Origin: an uncultured Clostridia bacterium
GTDB lineage: Bacteria; Bacillota; Clostridia; TANB77; CAG-508
Assembly: GCA_934122085.1 (NCBI GenBank)
Contig: CAKOVS010000011.1
Coordinates: forward strand, 1-45,465
DNA: 45,465 nucleotides
Direction of reading: 5' to 3'
Shown in pieces: positions 16,742 to 23,619 of this stretch (position 1 is the stretch's first letter; every line of letters begins with the position of its first letter). The position numbers and the translations under genes were made by a program. The notes beneath the pieces are model-generated. The model was given only the letters and a program-made list of their open reading frames with translations, had not been told where the DNA came from and did not search any database.

Positions 16742-17278
16742 TTAAAAATTTTCTTTATAACTTTCTATAAATTGTTTTGTAATTGTTATTGTATTTTCTA
16801 CATCTATTCTTTCATTTGTTGTTATAGGAATAGGATTACATCCTCCTCTTTCTTTTCCAATATTATCTGTTGCAAATGAGTTTTTACAATTTTGACAAAT
16901 AAAGTTTTTTCCGTTTTGAACAAAATATGCTTTTGGTGATGGATTACAAACTTGACAAGTATTAAATGCCATTCTTATTGTTCCATCTGATGCTTTTACT
17001 GCAAATAATCTTATTGTAGTTCCATCAGCATTATAATTATAAAATGTTGCTTTACTTCCAATATTAGTTGTATCTATTACTATATTTCCTGACTCATCTG
17101 CTTCTAAATTTATAGTTTTATTTTCTGTACTTTGTGTACTCTTAGTATTTGATTTTTGAGTAGATAAAGTATTATTTGAATTTGTTTTATTATCATTATT
17201 TCTTCCAAATAATATTATTCCTATAATTCCAACTACGATAATAATTGCTATTATCATTATTATATTTTTTTTATTCAT
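16742..17278 (-). CDS. DUF2318 family, predicted Fe-S or metal-binding membrane-anchored protein
   Basis: 178 residues from the ATG at 17278. A TTG ten codons upstream also opens the frame, but AAAGGAAG is correctly spaced only for this ATG. One TM helix (about 5-25) is followed by an S/T/N-rich linker. The C-terminal domain carries CQVC, CQNC and a closing GGCNPIP, the cysteine pattern of DUF2318 (annotated as Fe-S-containing). The family often sits beside iron uptake genes. Here it heads an operon with a desulfurase, which fits an Fe-S or metal-binding role. It may bind a metal outside the membrane. Confidence 0.75.
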   Translation of the reverse strand: MNKKNIIMIIAIIIVVGIIGIILFGRNNDNKTNSNNTLSTQKSNTKSTQSTENKTINLEADESGNIVIDTTNIGSKATFYNYNADGTTIRLFAVKASDGTIRMAFNTCQVCNPSPKAYFVQNGKNFICQNCKNSFATDNIGKERGGCNPIPITTNERIDVENTITITKQFIESYKENF

Positions 17279-17336
17279 ATATTTTCTTCCTTTCGTATAA
17301 CAAAACAAATAAGAAAAATTTTTAATTTTTCTTTGA

Positions 17337-17402
17337 TTTGTTTTCGCCCGATTTGAGTTTTCGACAATTAGGAGAAAATCTCAAAGGGCTAGCGATTATA
17401 GC
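17337..17402. repeat. Dispersed intergenic hairpin element, copy 2
   Basis: 61 of 66 positions match copy 1 at 13573-13638. The stem is conserved and the loop has changed (CTAAAAG against CAATTAG). It lies between the copA and DUF2318 genes in the same orientation as copy 1. Confidence 0.7.
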
Positions 17403-17406
17403 ATTT

Positions 17407-17437
17407 TATAATAGGAAAGTACAACTTTCCTATTATA
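17407..17437. repeat. Second hairpin of the dispersed element, copy 2
   Basis: A perfect 14-bp stem TATAATAGGAAAGT-aca-ACTTTCCTATTATA. It occupies the same place relative to the first hairpin as in copy 1, but the arms differ in sequence. This suggests structure is conserved more than sequence. Confidence 0.65.
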
Positions 17438-17443
17438 AGATTA

Positions 17444-17468
17444 AGTTGGAAAAAATAATTTTCCAACT
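17444..17468 (-). terminator. Hairpin after copA
   Basis: AGTTGGAAAA (17444-17453) pairs with TTTTCCAACT (17459-17468), directly after the copA stop at 17475. No T tract follows on the minus strand, so termination may also use the next hairpin (17407-17437). Confidence 0.5.
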
Positions 17469-17474
17469 CTATAA

Positions 17475-19673
17475 TTATTTCTTTAGTCTTAAAGCATTTA
17501 AAACAACAGTTAAACTACTAATTGTCATAGCAAATGCAGCAACCATTGGATTCATTTCAATTCCAATAGGTTCTAATATTCCACATGCAATTGGAATCAT
17601 ACAAATATTATAGAAAAATGCCCAAAATAAGTTTTGTTTTATATTTTTAATTGTTTTTGAACTAATTTCTATTAATTCATTTATTTTTTCTATATTATCA
17701 TTCATTAATATTACACTTGCAGAATCCATTGCAATATCTGTACCTGATGAAATTGAAACACCTATATCTGCTGTTACTAAACTTATACTATCATTTATTC
17801 CATCACCACACATTATTACAATTCCATCTTTTTTTAATTCTTTTATCTTTTCTGCTTTTTCTTTTGGTGTAACATTTGAAATTACTTTTTCTATTCCAAT
17901 TTGTTTTGCAACAATTTCTGCTGTTTTCTCATTATCACCTGTTAACATTACTACATTAATATTTTTATCTTTTAATTCTTTTATTATATTTTCAATATTA
18001 TCTTTTAATATATCTTTTACACCTATTAATGCAACTAATTTATTATTTAAACTTACAAATAATATGCTATTTCCATCATTAACTAATTGTTGTTCATCTT
18101 GCTCATTTGGAATTATTACTCCATTTTCAGTCATTAATTTTCTATTTCCAATTAAATATTTATCATTATTTTGCATTATTGCTTCAACACCAAAACCTGC
18201 AATTGCTTTAAATTCTTTTAAATCTTCAAATTCTATTTTTTCTTCTATTGCTTTATTAACAATTGCTCTTGCTATTGGGTGTTCTGATTTATTCTCAATA
18301 CTTGCTATATTTTTCAAAAGTTCTTTTTCTTCTAAATTGCTATAATTATATATTTTTGAAATACTTAATGTTCCTTTAGTTAATGTTCCTGTTTTGTCAA
18401 AACATATTGTCTTTGCTTTATGAAAATTCTCTAATGCTTCACTTGTTTTTACTAAAATTCCTTTTCTACTTGCATTTCCAGAAGCTATTACTATTGCAAG
18501 TGGTGTAGCTAGTCCTAAACTACATGGGCAAGCAACTACTAATATACTTACAAATATATTTATTGCAAGTGCTATATCTTTTGATATAATTAACCACAAT
18601 ACAAATGCAATTATAGATATAACTAATACTACTGGAACAAAATATCCACTTATCTTATCTGCTATTTTAGCAATAGGTGCTTTCGTAGCTGTTGCATTTG
18701 CTACTAATCTTACTATTTCTGAAACTGTAGACTCTTTACCAATTTTTTCTGCCTTATATTTTATTGTTCCTTCATAATTTATGCTTCCTGCTATAACTTT
18801 TGATCCTATTTCTTTTTTTGCTGGCTTACTTTCTCCAGTTATAAATGCTTCATTAATATGTGTTACACCATCTATAATTTCACCATCAACAGCTATTTTC
18901 TCACCTGGTTTGCATATTACAATATCTCCTTTTTGAATTTCATCTAGTGTAACAATAACTTCATTTCCTTCTCTTATTATTGTTGCATTATTTGGAGTTA
19001 TTGTCATTAATTCTTGTAATGCTTCTTTTGTTTTGTCTTTATTTTTGCTTTCAACAAATTTACCTATTTTTATAAAAAATATTACAATAGCAGCTGATTC
19101 ATAATACAATTTTTCAACATACATTGTATGTCCTTGTAAAATTCGTATTGTTCCATATATACTATATACATAACTTGCTAATACTCCTATCATAACTAGA
19201 GTATCCATATTTGGTGTTTTATGAATTAAATTTTTATATCCATTTTTTATTATGTCTTTTCCAAATAATATTACAATTGTTGTTAATATTAATAATGATA
19301 TTGCATAATTAATTGGATGTGTCATCATATTCAAAAATGGAATAACTGGTAAACCTACCATGTGAGACATTGAAATATATAATATTAATATTGATATTAT
19401 ACTTATTCCTATTAATTTATATTTTTCATTTGATTTCTTCTTTTCTTCTTTTTCAAAATTGTCTATTCCTAAACTTGTAAATCCTGCTTTTTCAACAAAT
19501 TTTTCTACTTGTTCTAATGTTAATTTTTTTTCGTCATATTCTATATTTGCATTATTCATAACAAGATTTACTGTTGCTGTTTTTATTCCATCTTGTTTAT
19601 TTAAGTATTTTTCTAAACCTGATGAACATGCTGAACATGTCATTCCATCTATTTTTAATAATACTTTCTTCAT
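17475..19673 (-). CDS. copA: Copper-translocating P1B-type ATPase
   Basis: A 732-residue membrane pump that exports Cu(I) using ATP. The ATG at 19673 is chosen because AAGGA precedes it and a longer frame would overlap the chaperone gene. Order: one heavy-metal-associated domain (GMTCSAC, C13/C16), TM helices, actuator TGES (279-282), the Cu(I) site CPC (382-384) in TM6, phosphorylation D426 in DKTGTLT, nucleotide-binding SEHP, and the hinge GDGIND. The CPC motif and the flanking CopZ and CsoR support copper rather than zinc or cadmium. It is last in the CsoR-controlled operon. Confidence 0.95.
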   Translation of the reverse strand: MKKVLLKIDGMTCSACSSGLEKYLNKQDGIKTATVNLVMNNANIEYDEKKLTLEQVEKFVEKAGFTSLGIDNFEKEEKKKSNEKYKLIGISIISILILYISMSHMVGLPVIPFLNMMTHPINYAISLLILTTIVILFGKDIIKNGYKNLIHKTPNMDTLVMIGVLASYVYSIYGTIRILQGHTMYVEKLYYESAAIVIFFIKIGKFVESKNKDKTKEALQELMTITPNNATIIREGNEVIVTLDEIQKGDIVICKPGEKIAVDGEIIDGVTHINEAFITGESKPAKKEIGSKVIAGSINYEGTIKYKAEKIGKESTVSEIVRLVANATATKAPIAKIADKISGYFVPVVLVISIIAFVLWLIISKDIALAINIFVSILVVACPCSLGLATPLAIVIASGNASRKGILVKTSEALENFHKAKTICFDKTGTLTKGTLSISKIYNYSNLEEKELLKNIASIENKSEHPIARAIVNKAIEEKIEFEDLKEFKAIAGFGVEAIMQNNDKYLIGNRKLMTENGVIIPNEQDEQQLVNDGNSILFVSLNNKLVALIGVKDILKDNIENIIKELKDKNINVVMLTGDNEKTAEIVAKQIGIEKVISNVTPKEKAEKIKELKKDGIVIMCGDGINDSISLVTADIGVSISSGTDIAMDSASVILMNDNIEKINELIEISSKTIKNIKQNLFWAFFYNICMIPIACGILEPIGIEMNPMVAAFAMTISSLTVVLNALRLKK

Positions 19674-19686
19674 ACTTTTTCCTTTC

Positions 19687-19893
19687 TTAGTTTGCTTTAA
19701 ATCCTGCATCCTCAACAGCCTCAATCAAATCTTTTTCACTTACTTGTGTTTCATCATATTTTATATCTGCCTTTTTCTCTTCTAAGCTCACTTTTGCACC
19801 TTCTACTCCATCAACATTATTTAATACCTTTTCTAATCTTGTAGAACATCCTGTACAGTGCATTCCTTCTATATTTAATTTTACTTCTTTCAT
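19687..19893 (-). CDS. copZ: CopZ-like copper chaperone
   Basis: A 68-residue single heavy-metal-associated domain with the Cu(I) site GMHCTGCS and the beta-alpha-beta-beta-alpha-beta pattern expected for CopZ/Atx1. It probably hands Cu(I) to CopA, encoded 13 bp downstream. It directly abuts the HMA-TauE-cupredoxin gene with no gap, so translation is likely coupled. Confidence 0.92.
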   Translation of the reverse strand: MKEVKLNIEGMHCTGCSTRLEKVLNNVDGVEGAKVSLEEKKADIKYDETQVSEKDLIEAVEDAGFKAN

Positions 19894-21219
19894 TTAATTT
19901 TCCTCCTTAAAATAATCTTTATTATCTATAACCTTTATTTTATTTTTTATCATATTCATCCAACAAGAATAAATATATTCTCCTTCTTCTTGTGGTGTGA
20001 ATTCTATTTCATTTGTGCCAACATCTAATTTTTTATCAATTTTAAAGTCTTTTATTATTATTTCATTATTACATCCTGTTAAATACTTTTTATCTACATT
20101 TATTATAATTTTCACAGGAATATCTTTTTGAACTATTATATCTTTATAATCACCATAATCTAAGTCAAATTCAATATATTGATATCCATCTTCTTGAATA
20201 GCTTTTATATATTGTGCATCATCTTTTTTTGAAAAAATACTATTTATATCTATTCCAAATCCAACTAATGCTCTATTTAGCATTAATATTGATAAAATAA
20301 GTATTAATACAGATGCAACTTTATTTATTATTACTTTTACTTTTCCTTTGCATAAATTTATAAAACTACCAAAGAACATCATAAGTGGTAATGTTCCTAG
20401 GCAAAACAAGAACATTGACATAGCTCCATAAAATACAGATGCTGTGCTTAATGCATATATTTGCATTGCTTGCAGTGGCCCACATGGCATGAATCCATTT
20501 AATATTCCTATTATAAAAGGATTTTTAATTTTTACTTTATTAAAACATTTACAATTTTTTAGTTTTCCACTTATTGTAATCACTCCAAGCATTGATAAAC
20601 TCATTATTAGCATAAATATTGAAGCTATTAAAATAATTATGTTTTGTACCACATAGTTAATACTAAATACTTTTCCAATTCCACCTATTATTCCTCCAAG
20701 TATCGTATAAGATAAAAGTCTACCTATATTATATAATAATGGATTTTTAAACTTTTTTATTTTTCCTTCTTCTTTACTTGATGATGCATATAAATTTATT
20801 GCACCACACATTGATATACAATGTATACTTGTAAATAATCCTGTTACAAATAACATTCCTAATTGAATATTTGTATCTATTGTTGGAATCATGTTAAAAA
20901 TATTAAATCCAAACATTTCATTTAAAACCAATATAACTAAAATAATACTACATGCTATTAATATAAATTCTAAAAAATCAACATTATCATCAATTTTACT
21001 TTTATCTTTTGATACATATTCTTTTTTCGTTATATATCCTTTTTTATTGATTTCTTCTATTATGTTTTCTATATTTATTTCATTTTCATACCAAACTGTT
21101 GCTATATTTCTGTTTATTTTTACCTTTTTTACATTAAAATCACTTTGAATTATTTTACTTACTGTTTGATAACAATGTGTACACATCATTCCATCAATTT
21201 TAATATAAATTTTTTTCAT
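19894..21219 (-). CDS. HMA - TauE/SafE (DsbD-like) - cupredoxin fusion
   Basis: A 441-residue membrane protein of three parts. Residues 1-65 form a heavy-metal-associated domain with GMMCTHC. Residues about 80-330 form a sulfite-exporter TauE/SafE-type, DsbD-like membrane domain with SIHCISMCGA (about 131-140) and FMPCGPLQAM, whose cysteines could relay metal or electrons. The C-terminal 100 residues form a cupredoxin-like domain with CNNEI and the metal-ligand stretch YSCWMNM. Such fusions are found in clostridial copper operons. A role in copper export or periplasm-side delivery is inferred. It follows csoR with overlapping ends. Confidence 0.85.
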   Translation of the reverse strand: MKKIYIKIDGMMCTHCYQTVSKIIQSDFNVKKVKINRNIATVWYENEINIENIIEEINKKGYITKKEYVSKDKSKIDDNVDFLEFILIACSIILVILVLNEMFGFNIFNMIPTIDTNIQLGMLFVTGLFTSIHCISMCGAINLYASSSKEEGKIKKFKNPLLYNIGRLLSYTILGGIIGGIGKVFSINYVVQNIIILIASIFMLIMSLSMLGVITISGKLKNCKCFNKVKIKNPFIIGILNGFMPCGPLQAMQIYALSTASVFYGAMSMFLFCLGTLPLMMFFGSFINLCKGKVKVIINKVASVLILILSILMLNRALVGFGIDINSIFSKKDDAQYIKAIQEDGYQYIEFDLDYGDYKDIIVQKDIPVKIIINVDKKYLTGCNNEIIIKDFKIDKKLDVGTNEIEFTPQEEGEYIYSCWMNMIKNKIKVIDNKDYFKEEN

Positions 21220-21530
21220 TAGCGTAATCTCCTAAATAATTCCATCACTTCATCAATAATTTCTGTATTACCAGATTGAATTTCTGTTAATACACAACTT
21301 TTTATATGACTTTCTAATATTGAATTTTCTACACTTTCTAATGATTTACTTATTGCTGATAATTGAATTAATATATCTGCACAATATCTATCATCTTCAA
21401 GCATTTGTTTTATTCCTCTTATTTGACCTTCTATTATGTTTAGTCTTTTGGTTAAAGCTTTTTTTTCTTCTTCTGTTCTGTGTGTTGACTTTTCACAACT
21501 TTCACATTTGCTACATTTTTCACACTTCAT
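21219..21530 (-). CDS. csoR: CsoR family copper-sensing repressor
   Basis: 103 residues from the ATG at 21530, which has AAAGGAAG upstream. A longer frame would run into the promoter. The all-helical DUF156 fold has the Cu(I) ligands C50 (DRYCADIL), H75 and C79 (ESHIKSC). Cu(I) binding should release DNA. Unusually, the N-terminus carries CxxCxxCxxC (C3, C6, C9, C12), outside the family core. The gene is first in its operon, and a CsoR-type operator fills the promoter spacer, so it represses itself and the copper genes downstream. Confidence 0.93.
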   Translation of the reverse strand: MKCEKCSKCESCEKSTHRTEEEKKALTKRLNIIEGQIRGIKQMLEDDRYCADILIQLSAISKSLESVENSILESHIKSCVLTEIQSGNTEIIDEVMELFRRLR

Positions 21531-21569
21531 ATATTCACTTCCTTTATTTTTTGATTTTATCTGCAAATC

Positions 21570-21598
21570 ATTATACACCCCACAGGGGTATGTGTCAA
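21570..21598 (-). promoter_or_regulatory. Copper operon promoter with CsoR operator in the spacer
   Basis: On the minus strand TTGACA (21598-21593), 17 nt, TATAAT (21575-21570). The spacer is CATACCCCTGTGGGGTG, a G/C-tract palindrome of the CsoR type. Repressor bound there would block both boxes. The operator is identified by similarity to the general ACCCC-N-GGGGT pattern. Confidence 0.85.
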
Positions 21599-21632
21599 TA
21601 TCTATTTTTTACATTTTTTCTATTATAAAGTA

Positions 21633-21677
21633 AAAAACAAGTCAGTCATCACATTTGTGATTAACTGACTTGTTTTT
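21633..21677 (-). terminator. Terminator of the beta-helix gene
   Basis: AAAAACAAGTCAGT (21633-21646) pairs with ACTGACTTGTTTTT (21664-21677), with an inner ATCACA/TGTGAT stem. The minus strand ends in TTTTTTA. Confidence 0.75.
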
Positions 21678-21692
21678 ATTGTTTAATATTGT

Positions 21693-22157
21693 TTAACCAA
21701 CAGACAGATAGAACTCAACCTGTTTACTCTGAAGTTTCTTAGCATCAGATTTGACATCTTTAAAAATCTTCTCCAATGCCATGACATTCTGAGCATGAAC
21801 ATCTACTTGAACTTCAACAGTGCCCATAGCAGAGACATCCCAAACAGAGGAATTGGGAGAAATGCTAACATTTCCGTTAGCAAAAACATCTCCTAAAACA
21901 CAAATGTCTTTAAGGATTACATCTCCTTCTACTCTAACATCATTTCCGATAGAGCGAGTAATTGAAAAATCTTCGCCAGCATACACATTAAAGAAATCTG
22001 TATGATTGGCGAAAAAACTTTCACCAACATCAATGTCATAGCCATTTGCATTACTGCCTTCTGCCATATACACATTACCAGTAATACAAATATCAGTGTC
22101 AAGTTCTGCACCAGGCATAACTATGACATCACACTCAAATCTTTTTTCGTTATTCAT
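21693..22157 (-). CDS. Bactofilin-like/beta-helix repeat protein, unknown function
   Basis: A 154-residue protein with no TM. Much of it is short hydrophobic/charged repeats (NVYMAEGS, DVRVEGDV, DICVLGDVF, NGNVSISP) that predict a right-handed beta-helix like bactofilin or the polymer-forming cytoskeletal family. A helical tail rich in K and D follows from about residue 125. Codon use and GC appear higher than in flanking genes, which suggests transfer. It is monocistronic with a consensus promoter, a long leader and a terminator. The bactofilin link is by repeat pattern only. Confidence 0.55.
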   Translation of the reverse strand: MNNEKRFECDVIVMPGAELDTDICITGNVYMAEGSNANGYDIDVGESFFANHTDFFNVYAGEDFSITRSIGNDVRVEGDVILKDICVLGDVFANGNVSISPNSSVWDVSAMGTVEVQVDVHAQNVMALEKIFKDVKSDAKKLQSKQVEFYLSVG

Positions 22158-22193
22158 TGTATTTTTCCTTTTCTTTTTAAATCAAATGTTTTT

Positions 22194-22280
22194 TCACAAG
22201 AATTCCGTCTTCAATTTGGCAATTTTTACCGAATCATCTTCAATTTTGATGTCTCCATCTAATGCACAAAGATTACAACA
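22194..22280 (-). pseudogene. Possible remnant of a beta-helix-like coding sequence
   Basis: In the 350-bp leader region one frame reads ALDGDIKIEDDSVKIAKLKT and stops at 22194, with no start codon. It resembles bactofilin-like repeats and could be decay from a duplicated neighbour. Support is weak. Confidence 0.25.
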
Positions 22281-22288
22281 TCAAACCG

Positions 22289-22303
22289 TTATTTTTGTTT
22301 CAT
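22289..22303 (-). other. Possible four-codon leader ORF (MKQK) with palindromic start
   Basis: ATG AAA CAA AAA TAA has AAGGAGG 8 nt in front. The start lies inside the perfect 16-bp palindrome GTTTCATATATGAAAC (22297-22312). It lies in the leader of the beta-helix gene. Confidence 0.35.
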
Positions 22304-22346
22304 ATATGAAACCTCCTTATTAAAAAAGCATGTTTCGAACCAATAT

Positions 22347-22375
22347 ATTATACTCTAAAATACAATATTTGTCAA
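22347..22375 (-). promoter_or_regulatory. Consensus promoter of the beta-helix gene
   Basis: TTGACA, 17 nt, TATAAT on the minus strand, about 190 nt upstream of the ATG. The intergenic stretch 22158-22508 therefore holds this promoter, a long leader with a small ORF, and the terminator of the next gene at 22430-22476. Confidence 0.75.
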
Positions 22376-22429
22376 TTAGAACAAAACGACGCCAGTAGTG
22401 GTGTTTTTAACCAATCCTAAAGAAATCCT

Positions 22430-22476
22430 AAAAGAAAGACGAACAAGGACATAAAATCCCCATTCGTCTTTCTTTT
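22430..22476 (-). terminator. Terminator of the 131-residue unknown gene
   Basis: AAAAGAAAGACGAA (22430-22443) pairs with TTCGTCTTTCTTTT (22463-22476). The minus-strand arm ends in TTTCTTTT. Confidence 0.65.
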
Positions 22477-22508
22477 ATTTTTGACTTATGACTAACCTAA
22501 CCACAGAG

Positions 22509-22904
22509 TTACTTTACATATTCCAGTAAATAAATTCTCTTAACACTTTTTGTATTCAAAGGAAGGCTATATTTTACTACACCACGATTATCATGAATAG
22601 CTGTAATAATAGACTCAATCCCATTATAACATTTAAGAATGTCAAAAGGATAAATAGTATATGCTACTCTATTCATAAGCATAACACCATTAGTCGTATA
22701 CATACATGTACCATCATCATGTGTATAGCCCTGAGCATAGTTTTGGCAGAAACCTTTTTTAGAGATTTTATGCATTACTTCTGACTTAAAAAGAAATGCA
22801 ACTTCTCCATTCAATTCATGCATTTTGTCAAATAAAATTTCTTTAAAATCGCCTTCATTGACCTTCAATTCCTGAATTTCAACCCGTTCATTAAATTGCA
22901 TCAT
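22509..22904 (-). CDS. Unrecognised small protein
   Basis: A 131-residue soluble protein. I do not recognise a family. Visible features are an acidic N-terminus, a central KGFCQNYAQGYTHDDGTCM stretch with two cysteines and a histidine, and an aromatic hydrophobic segment (AYTIYPF). It starts with a double ATG preceded by AAGGAGG 10 nt away. Codon use resembles the beta-helix gene next to it (less AT-rich than the genome average seen here), so the two may have entered together. A weak promoter may lie at 22979-23007. It has its own terminator. Confidence 0.5.
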   Translation of the reverse strand: MMQFNERVEIQELKVNEGDFKEILFDKMHELNGEVAFLFKSEVMHKISKKGFCQNYAQGYTHDDGTCMYTTNGVMLMNRVAYTIYPFDILKCYNGIESIITAIHDNRGVVKYSLPLNTKSVKRIYLLEYVK

Positions 22905-23024
22905 CTTGTCAAAACCTCCTTACATTGAATCAACGTAATTTATTCTTCTTCTAATGTACTTGACACCAGATATGTTGAATTATATCACTAATATTTAAAA
23001 AAATCTATAGTTTACGTTAAATTT

Positions 23025-23471
23025 TTATTCATCATCCCCATATTTTTCATCATATTCTTGTTGAGCTTCAACTGCATTTAAAAATGCAACTTTAGCTTCT
23101 TCTACTGCAAGAAATGCTAATGCAATTGATTGATCTGCATATTCTAATTCATCATCAATATATTTTGATAATTTTTCTTTATCACGTGCTTCTTTTCTTT
23201 CTTGCATATTCTCTTTTGCAACTTTAAAATTCATTTGAGCTTTTAATAATTCACTTGATATTTTGCTTTTTCCTTTTTCTGTTGCTATTCTACATTGTTC
23301 TTTTGCAGCTTCAAGTCCACTTTGTGCATCTTTCATCTTTGCATCTAATACATCTTTTGCTTCCATTCCAGCAACTATAACTGTATCTGTTCCTTCTTTT
23401 ATTTTTGAGTTAACTTCTTTCATTTTTTGACTTAATTCTTCAATTTTTTGTTTTCTTTCTTCTTTTTCCAT
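23025..23471 (-). CDS. Coiled-coil protein, unknown function
   Basis: A 148-residue, almost entirely helical protein rich in K, E, A and Q, with heptad-like spacing over most of its length and an acidic tail (DEKYGDDE). There is no TM or signal peptide. A central segment (about 25-75) has glycine and alanine interruptions (VAGMEAKDVLDAKMKDA). It has its own Shine-Dalgarno (AGGAGGT) and stands alone upstream of clpB's terminator. It could be a structural, scaffold or PspA-like protein, but no diagnostic motif supports any of these. Confidence 0.6.
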   Translation of the reverse strand: MEKEERKQKIEELSQKMKEVNSKIKEGTDTVIVAGMEAKDVLDAKMKDAQSGLEAAKEQCRIATEKGKSKISSELLKAQMNFKVAKENMQERKEARDKEKLSKYIDDELEYADQSIALAFLAVEEAKVAFLNAVEAQQEYDEKYGDDE

Positions 23472-23567
23472 ATATAATACCTCCTAAATTTATTTGATTA
23501 TTATATATCATAGTTTTATGAATTAATTATGAACTCATTAAATATTTGCATATACAAAAACAGCTGA

Positions 23568-23594
23568 GGTGGAAAACTTTAAAAGTTTTCCACC
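23568..23594 (-). terminator. Terminator of clpB
   Basis: GGTGGAAAACTTT (23568-23580) and AAAGTTTTCCACC (23582-23594) form a near-perfect stem. A TTTTT stretch follows after a few bases on the minus strand. Confidence 0.7.
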
Positions 23595-23619
23595 CCAACT
23601 ATTGACATAGAACCAAAAA

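Noticed and set aside
19674..19724. Longer N-terminus for CopA
   Set aside because: It would overlap the copZ gene; the ATG at 19673 has AAGGA in front and matches the family start.
21531..21578. Longer N-terminus for CsoR
   Set aside because: It would start inside the promoter -10 box region, and the ATG at 21530 has a proper Shine-Dalgarno.
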